Positions 1-7,585 of a DNA stretch of 48,376 bases are shown piece by piece. Within the stretch, counting starts at the first letter, position 1. Every line of letters starts with the position of its first letter. The notes under the pieces were generated by a model. The model was not told the origin of the DNA, made no database searches, and saw nothing but the letters and a program-made list of their open reading frames with translations. The position numbers and the translations under genes were made by a program. This DNA comes from Bacteroidota bacterium (GTDB lineage: Bacteria; Bacteroidota; Rhodothermia; Rhodothermales; JAHQVL01), in the NCBI GenBank assembly GCA_039111535.1, contig JBCCIM010000020.1, positions 1-48,376 on the forward strand, written 5' to 3'.

Positions 1-1
1 A

Positions 2-118
2 AAGAAAGTGGCTTTGATAGCAGTGGCCAACAAGCTGGTAAGACAGGTGTTTGCAGTAGTCAAAAGCGGTGTTGCCTTCGACAATGATTATGTCGAAAAA
101 ATGAAACTGAATACTTGA
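2..118 (+). pseudogene. C-terminal end of an IS110-family transposase (cut by window edge)
   Basis: The open frame from the left edge encodes 38 residues reading KVALIAVANKLVRQVFAVVK and onward, ending at TGA. This matches the conserved C-terminal tail of IS110/IS116/IS902 (DEDD) transposases. The catalytic part lies outside the window, so I cannot tell whether the element is intact. IS110 elements have no clear terminal inverted repeats, and none is visible here. Confidence 0.7.
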
Positions 119-185
119 TTCTTAACACAGTTCATCCTGAGTCCGGGAAGGATCTCTGCATGCATGGCACCGTACCTAAACTTCT
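119..185. repeat. Short intergenic stretch with a 'TCATCCTGAGTCC...GGATCTC' repeat-like segment
   Basis: At about 131-157 the sequence reads like the widespread intergenic palindrome in which TCATCCTGAG and GGATCTC flank a short core. Only one copy is visible in this window, so the repeat call rests on recognition of the motif. Confidence 0.3.
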
Positions 186-209
186 GTGCAAACCCTCTAT
201 CCAAAGCCA

Positions 210-1133
210 ATGAAGCAAACCAGTTTTCTCATCCTCGCCCTTCTACTCGCAGTCGGCTGCGATAACAGTACTACTGCCCCAGAACAGGAAATGCAGCAGA
301 TGGAAACCGTAGGCACCATCACAGCAGGCCTTACCCACGACGGGCTTGACCGGACCTACATCCTCTACGTCCCCGAATCCTACACCGGAGATACCCCCGT
401 CCCTGTTGTCTTCAACTTCCATGGCTACACCTCCAACGCGACCGAGCAAATGGGCTACGGCGATTTTCGTGCGATTGCAGACACAGCCGGCTTCATTGTC
501 GTGCACCCGCAAGGCACTTTGCTCGATGGCAGCACGCACTGGAACGTGGGGGGCTGGACGCTGGCCAGTACAGTCGATGATGTAGGGTTCACCGCAGCGT
601 TACTCGACAAGCTGATTGAGGGCTACAACATCGACGAAAGCCGCATCTACTCGACGGGGATGTCTAACGGCGGATACATGAGTTTCTTGCTTGCCTGTCA
701 GCTTAGCAACCGAATTACGGCTGTGGCCTCTGTGACGGGGTCAATGACACCTGAAACCTACAGCGCCTGCAACCCGCAGCATCCAACGCCAATTTTGCAA
801 ATCCACGGTACCAATGACAGCGTGGTGCCCTACAGCGGGGCAGTGTGGACACGGTCCATTGAAGATGTGCTCGACTACTGGGTAACCCACAACAGTTGCG
901 ACGGGAGCATGAAAACTGTTGCAGATCTGGCAAATACGAGCACGGCGGATGGCAGTACTGTCGACTACATTACCTATCCCTGTAGTGTCGACAACGCCGC
1001 AGTAGAACACTATCAGGTAGCCGGCGGCTTCCATACATGGCCTGGTGCAGAAGGGCCGGGCACCAATCAGGATATTGATGCCTCCGTTGAGATTTGGCGC
1101 TTCTTTTCGCGGTACGCACTACCCACAAATTGA
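210..1133 (+). CDS. Secreted PHB-depolymerase/feruloyl-esterase-like lipoprotein (LpqC family)
   Basis: Alpha/beta hydrolase of the extracellular polyhydroxybutyrate depolymerase type (COG3509, esterase family CE1). It probably hydrolyses ester bonds outside the inner membrane. The frame opens at a GTG at 186, but ATG 210 starts directly on a signal peptide (MKQTSFLILALLLAVGC) ending in a lipoprotein-like Cys, so I take 210; 307 residues. The oxyanion region FNFHGYTSNA, the nucleophile elbow GMSNGG, the acid region HGTNDSVVP and the terminal His in GGFHTWPG are all present in order. The gene converges on the ABC transporter genes, with 6 bases between the stop codons. The exact substrate cannot be read from the sequence. 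Confidence 0.85.
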   Translation: MKQTSFLILALLLAVGCDNSTTAPEQEMQQMETVGTITAGLTHDGLDRTYILYVPESYTGDTPVPVVFNFHGYTSNATEQMGYGDFRAIADTAGFIVVHPQGTLLDGSTHWNVGGWTLASTVDDVGFTAALLDKLIEGYNIDESRIYSTGMSNGGYMSFLLACQLSNRITAVASVTGSMTPETYSACNPQHPTPILQIHGTNDSVVPYSGAVWTRSIEDVLDYWVTHNSCDGSMKTVADLANTSTADGSTVDYITYPCSVDNAAVEHYQVAGGFHTWPGAEGPGTNQDIDASVEIWRFFSRYALPTN

Positions 1134-1139
1134 TCAAGC

Positions 1140-2630
1140 TCAGACGCGCAGCCCTTTAGGAATCACAACCTTCTCGAGGCTGTCAAAAAATGCCTGCGCA
1201 ACGATGGCTAGCACTGCAGCCGGGATGGCGCCTTCAAGAATGAGCGCGGTATCATCAAGTCGAATGCCAGTGAGAATGGGTTGTCCATAACCGCCGGCGC
1301 CAATCAGCGCACCCAGTGTGGCCGTTCCAATGTTGATGATGGCAGAAGTTTTGATGCCGGCAAGAATGGAGCGCGAGGCCAGCGGCAACTCAACTTTAAG
1401 CAGCTTTGTGGAAGGAGAGAGGCCGAGGGCGTGAGCCGACTCAATAAGCGGTTGCGGGATATCGGTCAGGCCGGCGTGTGTGTTTCGGACAATGGGCAGC
1501 AGACTGTACAGGAAAAGTGCAACCATGGCCGGCGGCCCCCCAATTCCTAGCAGTGGAATCATAAAAACCAGAAGCGCCAGCGACGGGATGGTATAAATTA
1601 CACCCACAATCCCCAGGATCACTCGGCCAATCTGTTCATATCGCGCGGCAATAATGCCCAGCGGGATGGCAAGTAAAATGGCTGCGAAAAGGGAAATTAG
1701 CACCAGATAGAGGTGTTCGCGGGTATATTGCCAGATACGCTCCCAGCGTGTAGCTTGAGATACTGCAATCTGGTTGTCCTGGAAAAAGGTCTCGTTGAGG
1801 AAATCGGCTGCGACAACGGCTTCTGGATTTTTGTCGAGTTTTGACCGGGCGTTGAGCGCGGTCATGCCTGCTTCATCGATCAGATGCTCAAGTTTCTTTA
1901 AACGTGCTTCCGCGCCGGGGAAGCGGTCCTCCAGATCATCACGATAGAGCAGGACCGCCTGGTAATCTGGGAAGAACTGCCGATCATCTTCCAAAACAGT
2001 GAGTCCGTAGTACGCAATCTCTGCATCTGTGGAGTACAGGTCCATCATATCGATTTCGCCAGACTCCAGCGCCCGGTAGGCAAGGTCGTGTACGAGGCCG
2101 CGGACGTTTTGCTGGGGCAGTCCGTATGCACCTTGCAGCCCCGGCCATCCATCTTCCCGATCCATAAACTCATTTGAAAATCCGCCGACGAGTTCAGGAT
2201 GATTGATCAGGTCTGAAATCTGCGTGATACCAAGCTGGGTTGCCCGATCAGTGCGCATCCCAATGGCGTAGGTATTGTTGAATCCAAGCGGACGGGTAAT
2301 GCTTATGCCGCGGTTGGCTAGGGAAGCCTTGAGCGCATCGTAGTTGGCTATGTTTTCCTGGGCGAGTACATCCTGGATGAGGGTGCCGGTGTAGTCCGGG
2401 TAGATGTCAATTTCGCCGGCCTGGAGTCCGTTCCACAAAATTGCAGTCCCGCCAAGTTGCGCACGGTGTGTTGCCGGTAACGCGTTGTTGGCGAGCAACT
2501 GTGTTGCAATCTCTCCGAGGATAACGGATTCGGTAAACGACTTGGAGCCAACCGTAATGGTGGATTGCCCAAAGGCCGGAAGGGCCCACGCAAAACAGAA
2601 GAAGAGTCCGATTAAGCAGCGATTACCCAT
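1140..2630 (-). CDS. Osmoprotectant-type ABC transporter, substrate-binding protein fused to permease
   Basis: A 496-residue fusion. A signal peptide (MGNRCLIGLFFCFAWALPAFG) is followed by an OpuAC-like binding domain (TVGSKSFTESVILGE, about 25-300) and then a BPD_transp_1 permease with about five membrane segments and an EAA loop (IESAHALGLSPSTKLLKVELPLA region). A longer frame begins upstream at 2756, but ATG 2630 overlaps the end of the ATPase gene by 8 bases and starts exactly at the signal peptide, which implies translational coupling. The family imports glycine betaine, choline, carnitine or related quaternary amines. The order (binding protein first, permease second) is the reverse of the commoner OpuABC/EgtU-type fusion. 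The ligand is not determined. Confidence 0.88.
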   Translation of the reverse strand: MGNRCLIGLFFCFAWALPAFGQSTITVGSKSFTESVILGEIATQLLANNALPATHRAQLGGTAILWNGLQAGEIDIYPDYTGTLIQDVLAQENIANYDALKASLANRGISITRPLGFNNTYAIGMRTDRATQLGITQISDLINHPELVGGFSNEFMDREDGWPGLQGAYGLPQQNVRGLVHDLAYRALESGEIDMMDLYSTDAEIAYYGLTVLEDDRQFFPDYQAVLLYRDDLEDRFPGAEARLKKLEHLIDEAGMTALNARSKLDKNPEAVVAADFLNETFFQDNQIAVSQATRWERIWQYTREHLYLVLISLFAAILLAIPLGIIAARYEQIGRVILGIVGVIYTIPSLALLVFMIPLLGIGGPPAMVALFLYSLLPIVRNTHAGLTDIPQPLIESAHALGLSPSTKLLKVELPLASRSILAGIKTSAIINIGTATLGALIGAGGYGQPILTGIRLDDTALILEGAIPAAVLAIVAQAFFDSLEKVVIPKGLRV

Positions 2631-3357
2631 CAAAAACCGTCCGTTGTGCGTTGGTGAAAGCTTCGACAAAAGGGGTAGCGGGTGAGTCAATGAGGTCGGT
2701 AAACGATCCCTGCTGTTCAACGCGTCCTTCGCGCAGGAGCAGGATGGTATCTGCAAAGTAGCCGGCTTCGTGCAGGTCGTGGGTGACCAACACCACGGTT
2801 TTGCTGAGCCGGCGGAAGATAGACCGCAAATCGGATTGCAGGTTGGCGCGGATCATCGGGTCAAGTGCGCCGAGGGGTTCATCGAGGAGTAGGACGTCGG
2901 GGTCGAGCATCAGGGCGCGCATCAAGCTGACGCGTTGCTGCTGGCCACCTGAGAGTTGGCCGGGGAAGCTGTCGAGCCGGTCAAAAGGGAATTGCACAAG
3001 GTCGGCCAGTTCGCGCAGCCGGCTTTCCTGTCGCTCTTTGGGCCACCCGAGTTGGGTTGCCAGCAGGGTCACGTTGTCGCGTGCCGAGAGATGGGGGAAG
3101 AGGCCACCATCCTGAATCACATAACCCATGTGGTACCGCATGGCTTGCAGGTTGTCGCGGGTGATGGGTTTACTGTCGAAGTAAACGTTGCCGGTGGTTG
3201 GAGCGATAAGTCCGTTCATCAGCCGGAGAAGTGTAGATTTGCCACAGCCGCTGGGCCCGATGAGGACCGTGGTTTCACCCGGTGTCGTGGTGAGGGACAG
3301 CGGGTGCAGCGCAACGGTAGATGCGTACGTCTTGGAGACCTGGTCTAGTTCGATCAT
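2623..3357 (-). CDS. Osmoprotectant-type ABC transporter ATPase (OpuCA/ProV-like)
   Basis: A 244-residue nucleotide-binding subunit that powers the fused permease downstream. Walker A is GPSGCGKST, the Q-loop is VIQDGGLFPHL, the signature is LSGGQQQR, Walker B is VLLLDEPLGALDP and the H-loop is VLVTHD. It lacks the C-terminal CBS domains that sense ionic strength in OpuCA/ProV proteins. Either regulation is elsewhere or the substrate is not an osmolyte. First gene of a two-gene operon with an 8-base overlap. Confidence 0.9.
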   Translation of the reverse strand: MIELDQVSKTYASTVALHPLSLTTTPGETTVLIGPSGCGKSTLLRLMNGLIAPTTGNVYFDSKPITRDNLQAMRYHMGYVIQDGGLFPHLSARDNVTLLATQLGWPKERQESRLRELADLVQFPFDRLDSFPGQLSGGQQQRVSLMRALMLDPDVLLLDEPLGALDPMIRANLQSDLRSIFRRLSKTVVLVTHDLHEAGYFADTILLLREGRVEQQGSFTDLIDSPATPFVEAFTNAQRTVFDG

Positions 3358-3595
3358 GGTACCTTGGTGCGGCTGTAATTTAGCAGCGGTGCCAAGTCAA
3401 TGCACAGGTATCCATTTGGTTCAACAACGGATCACGGAAAAGTAAAGCCGGTAATTCCCGGAGTCTCGGATGCATGTGAAGAAATATTGAGTAGCATTCA
3501 GGAAATCATCTCCCATGGGATCTCAGCCGCGATAACGGCGTGAAATGCCCTCGTTTGCAGAAATCAATCGGCAATCGAAATTCGACATTCGAATG
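3358..3595. other. Intergenic region between the ABC operon and tRNA-Thr
   Basis: About 240 bases containing the divergent promoters of the ABC operon (minus) and of the tRNA (plus). I see no clear operator, riboswitch or small gene. A short AATCGG/AATTCG/CATTCG simple repeat lies just before the tRNA, around 3566-3592. Confidence 0.4.
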
Positions 3596-3668
3596 GCCAA
3601 CGTAGCTCAGCTGGTAGAGCAGCTCACTCGTAATGAGCAGGTCACCGGTTCAAGTCCGGTCGTTGGCT
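3596..3668 (+). tRNA. tRNA-Thr (anticodon CGU)
   Basis: Full cloverleaf: acceptor arms GCCAACG (3596-3602) and CGTTGGC (3661-3667), D stem GCTC/GAGC, anticodon stem GCTCA/TGAGC around the loop CTCGTAA, variable AGGTC, and T stem ACCGG/CCGGT with loop TTCAAGT. The anticodon CGT (3629-3631) reads ACG, threonine. No CCA end is encoded. Nothing suggests it is used as an integration site. Confidence 0.96.
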
Positions 3669-3684
3669 CTGGTCTAACATGGAA

Positions 3685-3724
3685 AGCCGCTGGTAGCGTA
3701 TGTAGCCGGCGGCTTTTTTTGTTT
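3685..3724 (+). terminator. Rho-independent terminator of tRNA-Thr
   Basis: The stem AGCCGC (3685-3690) pairs with GCGGCT (3709-3714) around an 18-base loop, part of which can pair further, and runs into a long T tract. It lies 16 bases after the tRNA. Confidence 0.75.
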
Positions 3725-3746
3725 TTGCATTTTGGCTAGAAATCTA

Positions 3747-5030
3747 TCACCGCGACTGCGCAGCCAACCATTCCATAATCGTCACAGCCCTCCCATCGAT
3801 CTCGACCAAGCTACCGTCGTAGTCATGCCGGGCAACGTTCGCGTGGCCGTAGATCCAGCTCAAGTGGCCGTTGTAGTGGAAGCCGGAACCGCCAAAGAAG
3901 CCGGTGATGTCTACCACGTGGTCGTAGTAAGAGAAGTACACGTCGGATGCGCCGGCAGCTTTCAACCGATTGTATACCGGCACCACCGTTTGCTCTGGAT
4001 CGGTAACCGTATCATCTTTTGAGTGGATAAACCACATAGGGATTTCTTTAATCCGCTCAATCTGTGCATCTGTCAGGTACTCATTCGAAAAGGCTAGCGC
4101 GCTTGGGAACGCGGCTGCGTAGAAGTCGGGATACTCGATTAACAGTTTGATGGTCATATAGCCGCCATTGGAGCAGCCGCCTACATAAATCCGATCTCGA
4201 TCTATGGATGGGTTTTGAGCGATGTACATTTCAATCAGGTTTTGGAGCGCCTTAAAGTAAATATCGTCAATCTCGCCCCAGGTTGTGCCCTCGCCGCTGT
4301 CCATCCAGCGCGTAGGTGTTTGTGGAACCAGTACAAAAGCGCCGCCCATAATCGCCTGTATTTCGTCGGATGCATAATTGGCAGCACGGTTGGCCACCAA
4401 GGGAATGGACGGATCTGTTCCGCCTTCACCGCCGCCATGCAGCCAGATCAGGAGGGGCGGTTTTTCGTTGTTGGTTTCCGGACTGTATGCTGCGTAGGTG
4501 AGGGTTGTGCCGTTGCCATCTGAGAACTTTCCAGAGAGATCAAAACGATCAATGATGGGCATGATTCTGTTCACTTCCCTGTTCCAGATCAAGCCGCTCG
4601 ATTCATCCCTGATGGTCATTTTGTAGTCTACCCAGGCGTTGCCGGGGCAGCCTTTCGCCTGCGAGTACTGCATGGGTGAGCCGATGGGTAGATTGGGTGC
4701 CACGGCTAACACGAGCGTGACATGATTGCCTTCAGCTAACCGGTTGCCGGCTCCATTCGATACATACCCGTTGATCACACGCCGGCTACCCAGCTGCTGA
4801 CTGGCGGGGATGTTATCGCAATCTGACGACCGTTGTACCAGGACCTCGTAGTTGCGCCAGTTGACCGTCTTGACGGGTTCGTTCAGCGACAGCATGACTT
4901 TGCTCACCGCCGGCCCCCAGTCGTAGCCTTCTATGACGATACCGTATGTGCCGTCTGTCGTTGGGGAGGCAGCAATGGAGCCGTGAAAGGCTGTGAAGAG
5001 GAGAAGGAGAAGTGGGAGTTTCTTTGTCAT
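3747..5030 (-). CDS. Secreted alpha/beta-hydrolase esterase (prolyl-oligopeptidase-like / PHB-depolymerase-like)
   Basis: A 427-residue exported hydrolase. The frame extends upstream to 5153, but ATG 5030 begins a clean signal peptide (MTKKLPLLLLLFTAFHGSIA) and is preferred. Residues about 25-200 form a beta-rich N-terminal domain also found in front of secreted esterases. The hydrolase part follows: LIWLHGGGEGG (oxyanion hole), GGCSNGGYM (nucleophile elbow, Ser in CSN), HSKDDTV (acid) and a late His (GHLSWIYGH). The family acts on polyesters or acylated polysaccharides outside the cytoplasm. It is not a close duplicate of the esterase at 210-1133, although both share the SNGGYM elbow. Confidence 0.8.
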   Translation of the reverse strand: MTKKLPLLLLLFTAFHGSIAASPTTDGTYGIVIEGYDWGPAVSKVMLSLNEPVKTVNWRNYEVLVQRSSDCDNIPASQQLGSRRVINGYVSNGAGNRLAEGNHVTLVLAVAPNLPIGSPMQYSQAKGCPGNAWVDYKMTIRDESSGLIWNREVNRIMPIIDRFDLSGKFSDGNGTTLTYAAYSPETNNEKPPLLIWLHGGGEGGTDPSIPLVANRAANYASDEIQAIMGGAFVLVPQTPTRWMDSGEGTTWGEIDDIYFKALQNLIEMYIAQNPSIDRDRIYVGGCSNGGYMTIKLLIEYPDFYAAAFPSALAFSNEYLTDAQIERIKEIPMWFIHSKDDTVTDPEQTVVPVYNRLKAAGASDVYFSYYDHVVDITGFFGGSGFHYNGHLSWIYGHANVARHDYDGSLVEIDGRAVTIMEWLAAQSR

Positions 5031-5486
5031 TGTGGGGGTCTCGAAGTGGGGTAGTACACTATGGCGATTCAAGGGGGAGTGCATAATAAGCAACTTTTTT
5101 GATTCCAGAGACTGTATACGTTTTTTTTTGCTTACCAAAAAACAAATCTCCAAAACGGCACCACCAAATAAGGCGCGCTGACTGATCTATCACCGAAAAA
5201 CTGACCCATTCTAAATTTGAAAAATTACAGGTTCAATCGATCCTGTTTTTCGGGAAGCTTACACTTCCAGCAGCGCGATTTGCTGTTTCGCAGATGAAGG
5301 TGTGTCTCGACGCGATTTACGCCAGTTGGAATAGTGAGGCTGCATGTTGTATAACACCCGCGTCTGTCGTGCCAGACTTAATCTGGAATCCTGAGGGATG
5401 GCGTACAGTTTGGCTATTTGTATGCCTTTTGCTAGCCGAGTGGATACCGAATCAAGTTCTGCAGGACGTGGAGGTCAAGGGGATGA
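5031..5486. other. Intergenic stretch holding two dispersed repeats
   Basis: No convincing gene. Positions 5114-5180 share a degenerate repeat (T-run, GCTTaCC, CAAAAC, GGCACCACCAAA, GCGCGCT) with 28630-28702. Positions 5366-5391 hold a palindromic GTCGTGCC...GGAATCC repeat related to two copies near 14.7 kb. The rest is featureless and may contain the promoter of the esterase gene. Confidence 0.5.
5366..5391. repeat. Palindromic intergenic repeat, copy 1 (GTCGTGCC-AGACTTAATCT-GGAATCC)
   Basis: CCAGA and TCTGG form a 5-bp stem around CTTAA, flanked by GTCGTG and AATCC. The layout matches the copies at 14629-14671 and 14715-14758 (GTCATGCCCAGCTTGACTGG), where the core differs but pairing is partly kept. 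That suggests a structured dispersed repeat. Confidence 0.55.
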
Positions 5487-6257
5487 CTAAGCGCGCTCAA
5501 TGCCAAAGGTCAGCGTACCAACGTAGCCCCCTTCCACTTTGGTCATTTCCGCGATGGGGCCACGTTTGCCTTGTCGTTTGAAGATGCCGTCGTCAGCATT
5601 CATGGTACGGTTGCCACTTTTGGTGCTATATGCCTCGGCTCCATAGACGGCTTCGTTTACTTCTTCCGGGAAGTAAAGCTGACTCGTAAATACTTCGTTG
5701 TTTTCTAGATATACTTTGATGTGGATGTGGGTAGCACGCCCTGGGTACCAACCAGGATAAATAGTTTTGAAGGCGACCTCGCCTTTGGCATCAGTCACCT
5801 GGGCACCCCGCAGGTACGTTTTGTCGTTGTTCGGCTCCTGATGGAAACGCGGACGGTCTTTGTTTTCCGGTTTTGATCGATCCATAGGGCGGCCACGCTG
5901 CTCCTTGAACTCGCCGTCTTTGGTATAGACGGTTTCATAACCTGAATAAATACCGCCAGCATCGCAGCTCCAAATATCCACTACCGCATCCCGAACAGGC
6001 TCGCAGGCTTCATCTACAACTTTGAGTTTCAGATCCAGCACAGTACCGGGCCGGCCCTCGGTGATGTCCTGCCGGATCATCTTGGTGTCGAAGTAGAACG
6101 GCCCTTCTGTTTGTTGCGGTGTTACCGTGCAGGATGGTAACGCAGAAGGGGAGATGGCTGCTACTTGTTTTTCTCGCAGCGCGAGCGGTGCAAGGGCAGC
6201 ACCAGCGCCGGCAGCACCAATACCCAGTACAACTTGTCTACGCGTTAGCTTTTTCAT
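5487..6257 (-). CDS. Tat-exported intradiol ring-cleavage dioxygenase
   Basis: A 256-residue member of the non-haem Fe(III) intradiol dioxygenases (protocatechuate 3,4-dioxygenase beta/catechol 1,2-dioxygenase type), which open catechol rings between the two hydroxyls. The N-terminus TRRQVVLGIGAAGAG is a twin-arginine-style signal, so it should work in the periplasm. The expected iron ligands are visible: Tyr104 in GGIYSG, Tyr171 in PGWYPGR, and His177 and His179 in THIHI. It lies 61 bases downstream of the DoxX gene on the same strand. Exported dioxygenases of this subfamily are common in Bacteroidota and their natural substrates are mostly unknown. Confidence 0.9.
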   Translation of the reverse strand: MKKLTRRQVVLGIGAAGAGAALAPLALREKQVAAISPSALPSCTVTPQQTEGPFYFDTKMIRQDITEGRPGTVLDLKLKVVDEACEPVRDAVVDIWSCDAGGIYSGYETVYTKDGEFKEQRGRPMDRSKPENKDRPRFHQEPNNDKTYLRGAQVTDAKGEVAFKTIYPGWYPGRATHIHIKVYLENNEVFTSQLYFPEEVNEAVYGAEAYSTKSGNRTMNADDGIFKRQGKRGPIAEMTKVEGGYVGTLTFGIERA

Positions 6258-6318
6258 GGAATTGGATACGATAAAATGGAGTAATACACACTGAATAATA
6301 GTGTTTTGCTAAAATGGC

Positions 6319-6759
6319 TCACGCCGCAGCTGTTTCTTTTTCAGCTTTCGATTTTGCCATAATGGCATCTAGGCTGTATTTACCGGGGCCAAGAGGGAGT
6401 AGGCCTAGCAAGACGAACATATTCTTGAACGCGTGCGCTGGTGTTCCTTCTCCAGAAATAGCGTGCCGCAGTGTTGCAACCAGCATGGTGCCGGCTAGCA
6501 GTGCGACTATTGGACGATAGAACAGGCCGGCTGCGATCATTACCCCGCCAACCGATTCTGCAAAGGCAGCCAAAAATCCGAAGAAAGTATGGCCAAAGCC
6601 GATCCCAAACATCTCTAGCGTACTGCCCAGGCCTGCCCAGCTTTCCGGGCCACCCATGAGTTTGCCCCAGCCGTGGAAGAATAGGAAGCCGAGGCCAAAG
6701 CCAAGTCTGAAGATGAGCAGGCCATGGTCACGATACTTGTAGAGGTTGTCCCAAATCAT
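6319..6759 (-). CDS. DoxX family membrane protein
   Basis: A 146-residue protein with four hydrophobic segments and the DoxX pattern (LIFRLGFGLGFLFFHGWGKL, then GFLAAFAESVGGVMIAAGLF). DoxX proteins are small quinone- or redox-associated membrane subunits. Here it is the probable first gene of a two-gene unit with the intradiol dioxygenase, which would fit electron or oxygen handling at the membrane; that link is inference. The C-terminus is charged (MAKSKAEKETAAA). A terminator for the preceding gene lies just upstream. Confidence 0.85.
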   Translation of the reverse strand: MIWDNLYKYRDHGLLIFRLGFGLGFLFFHGWGKLMGGPESWAGLGSTLEMFGIGFGHTFFGFLAAFAESVGGVMIAAGLFYRPIVALLAGTMLVATLRHAISGEGTPAHAFKNMFVLLGLLPLGPGKYSLDAIMAKSKAEKETAAA

Positions 6760-6780
6760 GGTGGTAAGTGATTGGTGAGT

Positions 6781-6820
6781 AAATAAAAAACCGCCGGCTG
6801 AAGGGGAGCCGGCGGTTTAA
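6781..6820 (-). terminator. Strong rho-independent terminator after the redoxin gene
   Basis: A perfect 12-bp inverted repeat, AAACCGCCGGCT (6788-6799) and AGCCGGCGGTTT (6807-6818), with a 7-base loop. On the minus strand it is followed by TTTTTTATTT, so it terminates the DsbD-redoxin transcript before the DoxX gene. The stem contains the GCCGGC word typical of this part of the window. Confidence 0.85.
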
Positions 6821-6862
6821 TATACTGATTTATGCGTTCTTTCGTGTTCTCGGGATCTCGTA

Positions 6863-7537
6863 TCACCCCACAACACTCCGCACTCCAAACTCCACACTCA
6901 AATAATAATTAACCGAGCACCCATACGGCCGCGCAGTGGCAACAGACACTTCCTGCCCGTTCATTGCTTCTTCTAATGCGGCGCGGACGTAGTTGTTGGC
7001 CGTTTTGGTTTCATTCTCGCGGGCGCGTGGCTTGTCGTCGATGCCGCCTTTGTAGATCAGGGTGCCTTCCGGATTGATGATGTACATGTGCGGTGTGGTT
7101 TTGGCGCCGTAGAGCCGGCCGACGTCACCTGATGGGTCGAGCAGAATGGCCGTTTGCTGGCCGCCAAACTTTTCGTTCTGCATGTTCATACCGTCAGCTT
7201 CGTAATAACCCTGTTTGCCTGGGGAAGAAGAGACAATTGAAAGCCACACAACATCTTTGTCTTTATACGCTTGCTGGAGCTCTGGCATGTTGCCCGAGTT
7301 GTAGTGACGTTTCACGTATGGGCAGCCAAAGTTCAGCCATTCGAGTACAACAAACTTGCCTTCGAAGTCTGCAAGCGTGTACGATTCACCATCGGTACCG
7401 GGGAGGATAAAGGCCGGCGCAGCTGCGCCAATTGTTGCGTCATCTGCTGTGTTCGATGCAGGCGCATAGAAGCCCACAAAAAGTACCGCAGCAAAAGCAA
7501 GCAGTGCAATAGGTAAGAATTGGGTATGTGTTTTCAT
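6863..7537 (-). CDS. Secreted redoxin (AhpC/TSA-type thioredoxin fold)
   Basis: A 224-residue exported redoxin. A signal/anchor segment (FLPIALLAFAAVLFVGFYAP) precedes an AhpC/TSA domain with FVVLEWLNFGCPYVKRHY. The usual CxxC is reduced to one Cys (GCPYVK), with the cis-Pro motif in TTPHMYII; a second Cys lies near the end (PYGCSVNY). It is 48 bases after a DsbD-like gene, its likely electron donor. The last dozen residues (LSVEFGVRSVVG) are encoded by the GAGTTTGGAGTG simple repeat of the intergenic DNA. The ancestral protein probably ended near PYGCSV-Y, and the tail is read-through of a repeat. Confidence 0.85.
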   Translation of the reverse strand: MKTHTQFLPIALLAFAAVLFVGFYAPASNTADDATIGAAAPAFILPGTDGESYTLADFEGKFVVLEWLNFGCPYVKRHYNSGNMPELQQAYKDKDVVWLSIVSSSPGKQGYYEADGMNMQNEKFGGQQTAILLDPSGDVGRLYGAKTTPHMYIINPEGTLIYKGGIDDKPRARENETKTANNYVRAALEEAMNGQEVSVATARPYGCSVNYYLSVEFGVRSVVG

Positions 7538-7585
7538 GGATAGTGTTCTATGTTTTTTATTCGGATTAAACGCAGGATATACTGA

